Assembly: GCA_035523995.1 (NCBI GenBank)
Contig: DATKPQ010000153.1
Coordinates: 7,176 to 71,175 of the forward strand
DNA from: JASHVB01 sp035523995
GTDB lineage: Bacteria > Pseudomonadota > Alphaproteobacteria > Acetobacterales > Acetobacteraceae
Length of the DNA stretch: 64,000 nucleotides
Reading direction: 5' to 3'
The position numbers were made by a program, and so were the translations under genes. The notes under the pieces are model-generated. The model had not been told where the DNA came from. It saw only the letters and a program-made list of their open reading frames with translations, and made no database searches. Below are positions 28,301-36,434 of the stretch, one piece after another (position 1 is the stretch's first letter; each line of letters starts with the position of its first letter).

Positions 28301-29411
28301 GCGTCCCGGGCCGACGCAGTCCGTGCAGTGCGGTTTCTATCTCGATGATCTGGCGCAGCTTGGCGATCCGACGCGGATTATGCGCTATGACCGCAGGTTC
28401 ATCGAAGCGTCCGGCGGCGCGCACGCCACCTTTCTGGAACTCCGCTCCACCAGGGATCTCGCCATTGCGCACCTTGTCTTCCTGCGTCATCCATCGCTGC
28501 GCGACTGGACCGCAAGGCGCGGCATCGTGCTCGGGCGCGAACTGAACATCACCGACGATGCCGATCGCCTGACGCCCGTGCGCGACCTGCGGCGCTTCCG
28601 CCAGCCTTATCTGCTGCTGCACGAGGGCAAGACCATCCAGCAGTTCGACGACCGCTGGGACACCGGCCCGCGCTACGGCCTGATGCTATCCGCGCTGCAG
28701 GACAAGCCGGCCTGGCAGGAAGCCGCGCGTCATTTCCGCCTGGCCGTACGCAAGATCGCCCGTTCCACCGACGAGCGCACCGCCATCGCCGCCTTCACCT
28801 CACCCTTCTATCTGTTCTCGATCACTGCCAATGTCGAACGCACCCCGCAGGCGCGGTGCAATGCCGACGCGCTGGTGCTGTGCGCAGTCATCAACAGCTT
28901 CGTGTTCGATTGGGCGCTCCGCCAGAAAACGGCCGCCACCGTCAATTTGTTCATTTTGGAGGCGTGCCCGGTCTGCGAGTTGTCCGCCGACGCCGCACGG
29001 TTCCTTGCCCACGGCGCGCTGCGGCTGTCGTGCAATCACGCTGCCTACGCCCCGCTGTGGCAGGAACAATTGGGGCGCTGCTGGCGGGAAGCATCGCCGT
29101 ACGGCACCTGGCCCATCCTGTCGTCGCCGGACGCGCGATGGCAGCTGCGGGCAGTGATGGATGCCGTCGCAGCGCAGGCATATGGGCTGTCGCGCGGCGA
29201 CTACGACCATATCCTTGGCAGCTTCATGCATAAGCGGTTCCCGGAGATGTCCGCCTCGTGCCTGGACGCGTTCGATGCGTTAGCGGCACAGGGCGTGGCC
29301 GCATTCTGCCGATCGCATGATCCGTACGACGACGTACCCCTGGTGCTCGCACGGGCGAGACCGTCGCGGCAGGCCATTGCCGGGAATCGCACACGTTCCG
29401 CCGTCGCGTGA
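25386..29411 (+). CDS. Large N6-adenine DNA methyltransferase, DISARM DrmMI-like / type IIG-like
   Basis: The 1341-residue protein carries a full gamma-class adenine methyltransferase core. TGSYYTPDEFVRFLVHE lies near residue 477, SAM motif VVDPATGSGHFLV near 517, and catalytic motif NPPW at 818-821. The N-terminal 400 residues resemble the front part of type IIG (Eco57I-like) enzymes, including an AALLTDGSELRLL strand, but no clear PD-(D/E)XK nuclease triad is visible. So it probably only methylates. The C-terminal 500 residues should hold target recognition. In DISARM the methylase marks host DNA and the helicase acts on foreign DNA. No drmA, drmB, drmC or nuclease gene follows; a molybdenum hydroxylase comes next. 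Confidence 0.88.
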   Translation: MNLDLRDCTAVGPAFPEPFLRFELPDLLQKHGLLPKSGRVFEQAWQTVRRQVRSLGGSGGPLRVNNHVIASLAPPLGYAALQRQEPIATREGAEDAGWLLQASNRACLRAFSVASDTDLDAPHRGGRAYRFSPTRAAARVLLATSERAALLTDGSELRLLLCDPLRPDSHVAVPLTGASGWSEQNLAPDSYRLLLALASPQGLAALPDLLEAARLSQARVTKELRVQARTAVERFLQAVLDDPANATRLRHRCRLAVTLWQEALILVYRVLFILKLESAADPARVFSFAATPLWRQALSPNRALGPLARRHLDQGHDTGRMLSDGLRTIFRIFNEGLSCSELSIAPLGGALFGAQSMPLLDSLHWSEAAVALLLDRLLWTMPRGRERERVQYGPLNVEELGRVYEALLELEPGIATRPMVRMRRGKLEVVVLAGSVTPRFLAANSDDNDEDSNVVRKQDIASGQFYLRAGLGRKATGSYYTPDEFVRFLVHETLAPQIAARSPDDDPNPAAILALKVVDPATGSGHFLVQACRFLGEALCAACRLCDTLATAADAQAVQAPAGEQARLLARAQALRARIDALPDPDRTLQAYLPSHSHEGGDSGISQSCALAICRRLVAVHCLYGVDRNPLAIELAKLSLWLESYAEGLPLTFLDHRLVAGDSLAGSFFPQLVTFPVGGGDLDPLLARDVASRLAASLQAALTEVHALQSTVGRDAADLVLKQGAKSRLDAALFPLRQLARVWSGAVMLAQRESDDEFLALAQHVATHGAWPGKLTRRQTRLLATGANALPWDLTFPEIFQPDACGIRTGGFDAVLGNPPWDIVQQNAKEFLAGFDLSILNAPTRREAETKQVRLLSDPTTAAAFRAYQENFEHQHRLADRLYAFQKTANGAAMAGKLDAFRIFAERKLQLAGLHGAVGMVVPSSFHANEGATAIRHLYLQRTDLRCCFSLENRRRLFDIHVRQKFALVVARRPGPTQSVQCGFYLDDLAQLGDPTRIMRYDRRFIEASGGAHATFLELRSTRDLAIAHLVFLRHPSLRDWTARRGIVLGRELNITDDADRLTPVRDLRRFRQPYLLLHEGKTIQQFDDRWDTGPRYGLMLSALQDKPAWQEAARHFRLAVRKIARSTDERTAIAAFTSPFYLFSITANVERTPQARCNADALVLCAVINSFVFDWALRQKTAATVNLFILEACPVCELSADAARFLAHGALRLSCNHAAYAPLWQEQLGRCWREASPYGTWPILSSPDARWQLRAVMDAVAAQAYGLSRGDYDHILGSFMHKRFPEMSASCLDAFDALAAQGVAAFCRSHDPYDDVPLVLARARPSRQAIAGNRTRSAVA

Positions 29412-29483
29412 ATCTGCCCGTCTGTCTGGCCATTCCCCGCCAGAGGCGCGATCCTGCGGACAAGATGCGCATGAGGAGAGTCC

Positions 29484-31829
29484 ATGTCAGGCACCGGAAT
29501 TGGCAGCTCGGTACGCCGGCGCGAAGACCCGCGTTTGCTGTCCGGCAAGGGCCGCTACAGTGACGATCTGAATCTGCCGGGTCAGGCGTACGCGATCATG
29601 GTGCGGTCGCCGCATGCGCACGCGCGGCTCGGCGCGATCGACACGGATGCGGCAAGCGCAATTCCGGGCGTGCTGGCGGTGCTGACGGGACAGGACATGC
29701 TGGCCGACGGGCTGCATCCGATCCCGCACGCCGTCTGGTCGCGCCATCCGGCGGAACTCTACCTGCCGAACAGTGACGGGTCGCAGGCCTTTATGCCGGT
29801 GCATTATTGCCTGGCGACGGAGGAAGTGCGGCATGTCGGCGAGATCGTCGCAATCGTCGTGGCCGATAGCGTTCCAGCTGCCAAGGATGCCGCGGAACTC
29901 GTGCAGGTGGACTACCATCCGCTGCCGGCGGTGACGCGCGCCATAGAAGCCGTGAGGCCTGACGCGGTGCATGTGCGCGAGGATGGCGGCAACATCTGCA
30001 TCGATTCGCTGGTCGGCGATGCGGCGGCGACCGAGGCCGCGTTCGCGCGGGCGGCCCATGTTGCGTCGCTGACCACATGGATTCCGCGCGTGACCGGCGT
30101 GCCGATGGAACCGCGCGCGGCACTCGGCACCTACGATCCGGCAACGGACCGTTACACCCTGCATGCCGGCGCGGGCGGCGCGGTACAGCCGAAGCAGCAT
30201 CTCGCTGGCGTGCTCGGCGTGCCTGACAAGAACGTGCGCATGGTGATGCACGATGTCGGCGGCAATTTCGGCACGCGCGGGGCGTTCAATCCGGAATTCG
30301 CCTTGGTGGTGTGGGCCTCGCGTCGCGTCGGCCGGCCGGTGAAATGGACCTGCATGCGCAGCGAGGCCTTCGTGGCCGACTACCAGGCGCGCGATCTGGA
30401 GGCCACCGCGGAATTGGCGCTGGATGCCGACGGCACGTTCCTGGCGATGCGCGGCTCGGTGATCAGCAATGTCGGCGCGTATCCGATCTCGTTCGGTCCA
30501 ATTCAGAAAGGCGTGGAGATTCTCACCAGCATCTATCACGTGCCAGCGGTGTTGGTGCGCGCTCGCGCGGCGATGACCAATACGCCACCGACTCGCCCCT
30601 ATCGCAGCTCCGGCCGGCCCGAGGTGATGTTCGTGATGGAGCGTTTGATCGACATCGCGGCCCGCCGCACCGGCCTGGACCGCATCGAACTGCGCCGGCG
30701 CAATTTGATACAAGAGAACGCGATGCCGTACCGCAACCCGTTCGGCATGCTCTACGACAGCGGGGCCTATCACAAGGTGATGGAGCGTGCCCTGGAACTG
30801 GCGGACTGGAACGGGTTCCCCGCCCGTCGTGCCGCAGCCAGGACGCGGGGTCTGTGCCGTGGCATCGGCATAGCGAACTATATGGATACTGCGACCGGCG
30901 TGCCGCGTGAGCGTGCGGAAGTCACCGTGATGCCGGAGGGCGTTGTGGAGGTGGTGATCGGCACCGTTTCGCAAGGTCAGGGGCATGATACCAGCTTTGC
31001 GCAGCTCATCACCGAATGGCTTGGCGTTGACCTGGACACGGTGAAGCTGGTGACCGGCGATACCGACCGCGTCGTGTTCGGCGGCGGGGCGCATTCCGGA
31101 CGAGCGCTCCGGTTGGGTAGCATCGTCATGCACGCCGCGTCACGCGAGATTATCGAAAAGGGCCTGCGCATCTCCAGCCACGTGCTGGAGGCGGACGTCG
31201 CAGACCTGTCCTTCACCGATGGCCGCTTCGTCGTGAGCGGCACCGACCGTTCGATCCATTTGTTCGAAATCGCCCGCGCGGCGGTCGAACGTAACGATCT
31301 GCCGGAGGATCTGCGTGGGCCGCTCGGCGCGGTCAGCGACCAGACTGTGCCAGAAGCGAGTTTTCCCTACGGCTGCCATGTCTGCGAAGTGGAAATCGAT
31401 CCGGATACCGGCACGGTGCTGATCGAGCGCCACACCGCGGTGGACGATGTCGGCCGGGCGGTAAATCCAATGATCGTGCACGGCCAGGTGCATGGCGGCA
31501 TCGTGCAAGGGATGGGTCAGGCGCTGTGCGAGCAATGCTATTATGAACCCGGCAGCGGACAGTTGTTGGCCGGGTCGTTCATGGACTACGCGATGCCGCG
31601 CGCGGCGATGTTCCCGATGTTCCACGCCGAGCTGTCGGAGGTGCCGTCAACCACCCATCCGCTCGGAATCCGGCCAGCGGGCGAGGGCGGCACGACGCCG
31701 GCACTTGCGGTGGTGGTCAACGCTATTGTGGATGCGCTGTCGGATTATGGCGTGGAACATGTTGAGATGCCTGCAACAGCACAACGCCTGTGGCTGGCGA
31801 TACACGGCGGGGAAGGGAAAGCGGCATGA
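29484..31829 (+). CDS. Xanthine dehydrogenase family molybdopterin-binding subunit
   Basis: The 781-residue protein is a CoxL/XdhB-like large subunit of a molybdenum hydroxylase. It begins with IGSSVRRREDPRLLSGKGRYSDD, typical of this group, and has DVGGNFGTRGAFNPEF, PYRSSGRPEVMFVMERLID at the active-site loop, GTVSQGQGHDTSFAQ, and the catalytic glutamate in RPAGEGG near residue 734. The loop is not the AYRCSFR of true CO dehydrogenase, so the substrate is some aromatic or heterocyclic compound. The FAD and 2Fe-2S subunits are not adjacent, which is unusual. It overlaps the next small gene by ATGA. Confidence 0.9.
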   Translation: MSGTGIGSSVRRREDPRLLSGKGRYSDDLNLPGQAYAIMVRSPHAHARLGAIDTDAASAIPGVLAVLTGQDMLADGLHPIPHAVWSRHPAELYLPNSDGSQAFMPVHYCLATEEVRHVGEIVAIVVADSVPAAKDAAELVQVDYHPLPAVTRAIEAVRPDAVHVREDGGNICIDSLVGDAAATEAAFARAAHVASLTTWIPRVTGVPMEPRAALGTYDPATDRYTLHAGAGGAVQPKQHLAGVLGVPDKNVRMVMHDVGGNFGTRGAFNPEFALVVWASRRVGRPVKWTCMRSEAFVADYQARDLEATAELALDADGTFLAMRGSVISNVGAYPISFGPIQKGVEILTSIYHVPAVLVRARAAMTNTPPTRPYRSSGRPEVMFVMERLIDIAARRTGLDRIELRRRNLIQENAMPYRNPFGMLYDSGAYHKVMERALELADWNGFPARRAAARTRGLCRGIGIANYMDTATGVPRERAEVTVMPEGVVEVVIGTVSQGQGHDTSFAQLITEWLGVDLDTVKLVTGDTDRVVFGGGAHSGRALRLGSIVMHAASREIIEKGLRISSHVLEADVADLSFTDGRFVVSGTDRSIHLFEIARAAVERNDLPEDLRGPLGAVSDQTVPEASFPYGCHVCEVEIDPDTGTVLIERHTAVDDVGRAVNPMIVHGQVHGGIVQGMGQALCEQCYYEPGSGQLLAGSFMDYAMPRAAMFPMFHAELSEVPSTTHPLGIRPAGEGGTTPALAVVVNAIVDALSDYGVEHVEMPATAQRLWLAIHGGEGKAA

Positions 31830-32137
31830 TCGTACGAAGCTGGAGCGGCCATACGACGCCTGATCGCGAGGCCGATTACCCGGTGCATTTCCACCACAAC
31901 GTGCTGCCAGCGCTGCGCGGGATCGACGGGTTTTTGGGTGCGACGCTGTTGCGGGAATTGATCGACGGTGCGGTGGTCTATCAGGTGCTGACGCGTTGGC
32001 GCGACATGGAGGATATCCGAGGATTTGCGGGCCATCACCCATCGCGTGCGGTGGTGGAACCTGAAGCGGTCGCGGCGCTGGTCGGGTTCGATAAGACGGT
32101 CCGACATTACGTCGTCGTGGAGGAGGTTCAGTACTAG
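31826..32137 (+). CDS. Small antibiotic-biosynthesis-monooxygenase-like (ABM) protein
   Basis: The 103-residue protein looks like a dimeric alpha/beta-barrel of the ABM family: MIVRSWSGHTTPDREADY, then VLPALRGIDGFLGATLLRE and VYQVLTRWRDMEDIRGFAG. Members act on small aromatic substrates without cofactor, or serve as stress proteins. The ATG at 31826 overlaps the molybdenum hydroxylase stop (ATGA), so the two are co-translated and may share a pathway. Confidence 0.7.
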   Translation: MIVRSWSGHTTPDREADYPVHFHHNVLPALRGIDGFLGATLLRELIDGAVVYQVLTRWRDMEDIRGFAGHHPSRAVVEPEAVAALVGFDKTVRHYVVVEEVQY

Positions 32138-32430
32138 TACCGCGTTTCCATGGAACGAATCGTATCACGGTGACATCGTGATCCTGTAGAATCGCGTGTG
32201 AACCAGGGGCGCACGATCGAGGTCACCCAGTCACGCCATAATTCGTTGCTTGACCTCCGAAGTTGAAGCGCCCCTCACGCTGCGTGGCGAGCCACTTTTT
32301 GGTTTCCGTCCGGCTGACCTCGGCCGCCATGATACTCGTTGCAAGCGGCCGTGGAAGCATAGGATCTCATTGCTATCGGACCGTACGGTGGTGCGATTCC
32401 CGCCGGTCGTTTGGATTTGCAGTTACGAAA
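32138..32430. other. Intergenic interval between convergent genes
   Basis: These 293 bases are lower in GC than the neighbours and contain no convincing gene, tRNA or repeat. Short frames here lack conserved-looking products. It may be a decayed remnant, which cannot be shown from the sequence. Confidence 0.35.
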
Positions 32431-33642
32431 TCACATCAGGCGCTGCAACGGCACGGACGCGTCCGCCAGCTTCGCTTCGTCCACCACTTTGCGCGACTTG
32501 ATCAGCGCCTGCCCTGCCCGGATCTCGCGTGGATTGTTTGCCGCGGTGACACCGAGGACGCTACCGTCTTCCGCCAGATGGACCGCGACAAATGATTCCG
32601 CCGGGCCACCCTGCCGCACGACCGTGCGCGCCGCGTCGGCAGGCAAGCCTGCCACCTGGAGATTGACCTTATACTGGTCGGTCCAGAACCACGGTACATC
32701 GTCATAGGGCGTCGTGTCGCCGCACATCGCCTTGCCCACGGCGATACCATGGTTCTGCGCGTGACGCCACGATTCCAGCCGTAACCGGCGACCGAACAAC
32801 GGATGGAAGAACGCGGTCACGTCGCCGGCAGCATAAATGTCGGGATCGCTGCTGCGGCCGAATTCGTCCACCACGATGCCGCCTTCCAGCGACAATCCTG
32901 CCGCCTCTGCCAGGCTCAGATTACGCTGCATGCCGACGCCCGCCACCACAACGTCGGCGGAAAAGCGGCGTCCGTCGCGGCATGTTACGACAATGCCACC
33001 GTTCTCGCGATCGAGGCGGTCGACGATCAGATCGAAATGCAATGTCACGCCGGCGCGGCGGTGCAACGATTCGATATACGCTGCCCCTTCCGGCGAAACC
33101 GCGCGGCCCATCGCACGTGGCAGAGCTTCGAGCACTGTCACTTCGCAGCCGCGCGTCCGCGCCGAGGACGCGATCTCCAGCCCGATCACGCCGGCGCCGA
33201 TACAAAGCACGCGCGGCGCCCCTCCAAGACGTGCGCGGATGGCACGGGCATCCTCCAGAGTGCGGAGATACAGCGCCAGATCGCCGCCGTGCACCGGCAG
33301 GTGGCGCGCCTGTCCGCCCACCGTCAGCAGCAGCTTGTCATAATCAAACGCCCGCCCATCGGACAGCAGAACGCGATGCGCCTTCGGGTCCACGCTGTAC
33401 ACAGCGTTCCCGAGCACCATCTCGATGTCCAGTTCGCCATAGCGTTGTTCGGTGTGGAAATGCAGAGTGGGCGGCTCTGGGTCCTCAACGAGAACCTGCT
33501 TGGAGAGCGGCGGGCGCTGATACGGCCGCAACGGCTCGTCGCCGATCAGCCATACCCGCCCAGTAAATCCAACCTGTCGCATGGATACGGCCGCCCAGGC
33601 GCCAGCCTGGCCGGCGCCGACGATGACGTGAGTGGCGGTCAT
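32431..33642 (-). CDS. NAD(P)/FAD-dependent ferredoxin reductase
   Basis: The 403-residue protein resembles rhodocoxin/putidaredoxin reductases. It has an FAD motif HVIVGAGQAGAWAA at the N-terminus, PYQRPPLSKQVL, an NAD motif CIGAGVIGLEIASSARTRG near 146, AAGDVTAFFHPLFG near 270, and a C-terminal dimer domain with WFWTDQYKVNLQVAG. It passes electrons from NAD(P)H to a ferredoxin serving an oxygenase. No ferredoxin or P450 gene is adjacent. A small exported protein lies ten bases upstream on the same strand. Confidence 0.92.
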   Translation of the reverse strand: MTATHVIVGAGQAGAWAAVSMRQVGFTGRVWLIGDEPLRPYQRPPLSKQVLVEDPEPPTLHFHTEQRYGELDIEMVLGNAVYSVDPKAHRVLLSDGRAFDYDKLLLTVGGQARHLPVHGGDLALYLRTLEDARAIRARLGGAPRVLCIGAGVIGLEIASSARTRGCEVTVLEALPRAMGRAVSPEGAAYIESLHRRAGVTLHFDLIVDRLDRENGGIVVTCRDGRRFSADVVVAGVGMQRNLSLAEAAGLSLEGGIVVDEFGRSSDPDIYAAGDVTAFFHPLFGRRLRLESWRHAQNHGIAVGKAMCGDTTPYDDVPWFWTDQYKVNLQVAGLPADAARTVVRQGGPAESFVAVHLAEDGSVLGVTAANNPREIRAGQALIKSRKVVDEAKLADASVPLQRLM

Positions 33643-33652
33643 ATCGCGCGGC

Positions 33653-34087
33653 CTACCGCGCCGCCGTCTCGCCGGGTGGAGGATTTGCCGGCAACCACGC
33701 GTCCGTCCAGCCGGTCTCGCCGTTGCTTGTGATCTGCACCTCGGTCGCGCCCGGACCGGAACGATCGAGGATCTTGATGGCCGTCGGCTGGGTGACCGGC
33801 TGGCAGTCCGGAGGGGCTGCTTGCTCGCCCATCATCAGGGCGGCGCGGCGCCGAAGATCATCCTGGCTGCGGCAGATGACGGAGCCGGGATCCAGCCGAG
33901 GCCAGGCACTGGGCGGAGCCGCAACGGCGGGCGGCGGCGCCTCGCCATTCGAGTGCTTCTGCCCAAGAAGGCCCTCGTAGTTGACGTTGCTGTCGCTGGG
34001 CGGCTTCACTTGGGCTGAAGCCAGCATGCTCATGCAAACCAGCGGTGCCGCCAGAAGGCCACGCCGGACAAATTTTGTTATCTGCAT
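33653..34087 (-). CDS. Small exported hypothetical protein
   Basis: The 144-residue product starts with a clear signal peptide (MQITKFVRRGLLAAPLVCMSMLASA) and has a proline/alanine linker and a C-terminal region with two cysteines (ICRSQ, PDCQP) that could form a disulfide. The ATG at 34087 follows a GAGGGGG ribosome site. No family is recognised. It is probably co-transcribed with the ferredoxin reductase, but periplasmic location makes a direct link doubtful. Confidence 0.75.
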   Translation of the reverse strand: MQITKFVRRGLLAAPLVCMSMLASAQVKPPSDSNVNYEGLLGQKHSNGEAPPPAVAAPPSAWPRLDPGSVICRSQDDLRRRAALMMGEQAAPPDCQPVTQPTAIKILDRSGPGATEVQITSNGETGWTDAWLPANPPPGETAAR

Positions 34088-34198
34088 TTTCCCCCTCTCA
34101 GGCCGGAGAACCACAGTATCTATGAAGCGACGGGGATCGGCGCGCAACTGCGTCGCGTATGACGCTCCGCGTGTTGATACAGATTTCGCGCTGGAGCC

Positions 34199-35413
34199 TC
34201 AGCCGCCGGCCGGTGGTCCTTTCATCTCCGCCACGCGCCTCGCGAGTTCCGCCCGGCAGGCGGCCGAGTCCGCGGAGCACCCGCCCGCATGCCACCAGCC
34301 CCGCACTGCCCGCAGCATTTCTCCGACCATCGGACCAGGCTCCAGCCCCAGCGCCAGCACGTCGCGGCCCTCGAGCGGAAAGACGGGGCGCGGCATGGCC
34401 GCCAGACGCGCGCGCAGTGCGTCCCAATCCAGCCCGGCATGACCGTCCAGCCAGGTGCGGTCTCGCAGGATCGCCGGGTCGGTATCGGCGAGCAAGCAGC
34501 GGAGGGTAGCGTCATCCATGTCCGGCCGCACCGGCGGGGCCTGACGCAAGGCGATCAGTCGCTCACGCTCTGCTCCAGAGAGCCGCAGTCGCTCGGCGAA
34601 GGATTCGGCATCGCCGGTCAGCAGCGCCGCGAGCCGCAACAGCGGATCGAGTGGGGCTCCTGCGGCAACCACCCGGTCGAGCCGGCGCAAATCTGTCCCC
34701 TCCGGCATCATCGCCGCCAGCACGCCCAATTCCGCCATCAGTGCCAATGCGCCGCGTGGATCGGGAGCGGCAAGAATGCGCGTTAGCTCGCTCCAAACCC
34801 GCTCGGCCGAAAGGCGGCCGAGGCCGGCCACGCCAGCGCGGATAGCCCCCAACGTCGGTATGTCAGGGGAGCCGACGCCATAGCGCCCATGGAAACGGAA
34901 GAAACGAAGAATGCGGAGGTAGTCTTCGGCGATGCGCGTCGCCGGGTCGCCAACGAACCGGACGACGCCCCGCTGCAGATCAGCGATACCGCCAAAATAG
35001 TCGAACACTGCGCCGTCTCGGGTCATCGACAGCGCATTTATCGTGAAATCGCGACGTGCGGCATCGGCGCGCCAGTCGTTGGTGAAGGCCACGATGGCAT
35101 GCCGGCCATCCGTCTCTACATCGCGGCGCAACGTGGTGATTTCGAAGCCACGCCCGTCGGAGACCGCGGTGACGGTGCCGTGGGCGATCCCCGTTGGCAC
35201 CGCCCGGATACCTGCTTTGCCAAGCGCAGCAAGCACATCGTCAGGCGGACGCGGCGTTGCCAGGTCGATGTCGGCGACCGGACGGCCCGCCAGCGTGTCA
35301 CGCACTGCGCCGCCGGCGATCCGTGCTTCCGGTAGGGCGGAGAGCACTGACGACAGCGCTGGGTCGGACAGGAAGTCGGGCGGACGGATTTTCAGCGCGG
35401 GTTGGTCGATCAT
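34199..35413 (-). CDS. cca: CCA tRNA nucleotidyltransferase
   Basis: The 404-residue protein adds or repairs the 3' CCA end of tRNAs. The nucleotidyltransferase head shows RIAGGAVRDTLAGRPVADIDLAT, with the GG..RD and DxD motifs, HGTVTAVSDGRGFEITTLRRDV, RRDFTINALSM, and RIAEDYLRILRFFRFHGRYG. A helical body with arm-binding segments follows. The gene overlaps the upstream DUF6111 gene by four bases. Confidence 0.95.
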   Translation of the reverse strand: MIDQPALKIRPPDFLSDPALSSVLSALPEARIAGGAVRDTLAGRPVADIDLATPRPPDDVLAALGKAGIRAVPTGIAHGTVTAVSDGRGFEITTLRRDVETDGRHAIVAFTNDWRADAARRDFTINALSMTRDGAVFDYFGGIADLQRGVVRFVGDPATRIAEDYLRILRFFRFHGRYGVGSPDIPTLGAIRAGVAGLGRLSAERVWSELTRILAAPDPRGALALMAELGVLAAMMPEGTDLRRLDRVVAAGAPLDPLLRLAALLTGDAESFAERLRLSGAERERLIALRQAPPVRPDMDDATLRCLLADTDPAILRDRTWLDGHAGLDWDALRARLAAMPRPVFPLEGRDVLALGLEPGPMVGEMLRAVRGWWHAGGCSADSAACRAELARRVAEMKGPPAGG

Positions 35414-35655
35414 GGTGGTGCGCCATGACCAGGGACGATGCGGCCCTCATGCAGTGTGGCTGGTACATAAGTGCTTCCGGACGGCAATGCGCCTTCCCAC
35501 TGGAACCACAAGAGGGCGCCGAGCAATACCCCAAGCAGAACGAAGGATGCTGCGACAACGCGGGAGGACAGTCCGCGTACAGACCCGGTAATCCGCCACA
35601 TCGCGAAGAGGATGAATGGCGCAAGGAATAGGAGCAGTTCGACGTAGCGGAGCAT
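35410..35655 (-). CDS. DUF6111 family small membrane protein
   Basis: The 81-residue protein has two membrane helices (YVELLLFLAPFILFAMWRI and VVAASFVLLGVLLGALLWF) and the family's STYVPATLHEGRIVPGHG tail. The longer upstream frame is repeat DNA, so the ATG at 35655 is preferred. It overlaps cca by four bases and belongs to the same operon. Function is unknown. Confidence 0.8.
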   Translation of the reverse strand: MLRYVELLLFLAPFILFAMWRITGSVRGLSSRVVAASFVLLGVLLGALLWFQWEGALPSGSTYVPATLHEGRIVPGHGAPP

Positions 35656-35669
35656 CAGGCTGACAATAA

Positions 35670-35833
35670 CCTCTCCCACGCTGTCTGCGGGAGAGGCTGG
35701 TTGGGGTTGGGAAGCGAACCAACGGGTCATCGGGGGATGGGGATGGGGATTGGGTCGGTACGATTTCATAGAGTGCCGACACGCTGACCCCTCCCCCGGC
35801 GCTACGCGCCGACCTCTCCCGCCGCAGGCGGGA
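35670..35833. repeat. Two palindromic REP-type elements (CCTCTCCC ... GGGAGAGG)
   Basis: CCTCTCCCACGCTGTCTGCGGGAGAGG (35670-35696) and CCTCTCCCGCCGCAGGCGGGAG (about 35812-35833) are related hairpins, with a CCCCCGGCGCTACGCGCCG palindrome before the second. The repeat runs into the Nudix gene and supplies its last codons and stop. Confidence 0.7.
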
Positions 35834-36434
35834 GCGATTTCGGGGGGCGTCTCAGCTTCTGCGCCAAATGCACGAGAATTGCGGCAGTGGCACCCCAGAT
35901 GAAATGCTCCGGGTGTGGCCAGACCCAGTATTCGCGCAGGTTGCCGCGCGCTTCATGGCGCTGGCGCTGCGGCGCCGCTGGATCGAGCAATACGTCCAGC
36001 GGCATCTCGAAGACGCATTCGACTTCCGCCGGAGCCGGACGCAACACCAGGCCTGCTGGCAGCACACCCAGAACCGGCGTGATACGGTACCCTGTGCCGG
36101 TGACGTAATCGTCGAGACGGCCCAGTACCTCCACGTCACGCGGCGACAGGCTCACCTCCTCTTCCGCCTCGCGCAGGGCCGCTTGTTCGGGTGTCTCGCC
36201 CGCGTCGATACGCCCGCCAGGGAAACTCACTTGGCCGGCATGTTTGCTGAGGTGCACGGTACGCTTCGTCAGCAGAATGCCGGGAGTCGACCCAAGCACG
36301 ACGGGCACCAGTACCGCCGCCGGGATCGGGGGCGCATCGAGCACCTGGAGCACTTCGTCGCCATACGCCACGGAACCCCTGTGCGGCGCGATAACGACTG
36401 CCGTCAGGCGGGCGCGCAATTCCTCGCTGGTCAC
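35802..36434 (-). CDS. Nudix hydrolase, CoA pyrophosphatase type
   Basis: The 210-residue protein has the Nudix box GGRIDAGETPEQAALREAEEEV and, just before it, LLTKRTVHLSKHAGQVSFP, the mark of coenzyme A pyrophosphatases (NudL type). The preferred start is the GTG at 36434, which overlaps the stop of the DUF1285 gene (GTGA); the longer frame reads through that gene. The C-terminal residues SLPPAAGEVGA are encoded by a dispersed REP element, so the original C-terminus has probably been replaced. Confidence 0.87.
   Translation of the reverse strand: MTSEELRARLTAVVIAPHRGSVAYGDEVLQVLDAPPIPAAVLVPVVLGSTPGILLTKRTVHLSKHAGQVSFPGGRIDAGETPEQAALREAEEEVSLSPRDVEVLGRLDDYVTGTGYRITPVLGVLPAGLVLRPAPAEVECVFEMPLDVLLDPAAPQRQRHEARGNLREYWVWPHPEHFIWGATAAILVHLAQKLRRPPKSLPPAAGEVGA

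Noticed and set aside
29487..31133. Minus-strand frame of 548 codons antisense to the molybdenum hydroxylase
   Set aside because: Histidine/arginine-rich shadow of a well-supported gene.
29484..31829. True aerobic CO dehydrogenase large subunit
   Set aside because: The active-site loop reads PYRSSGRPE rather than the AYRCSFR of form I CoxL, and coxS/coxM are absent.
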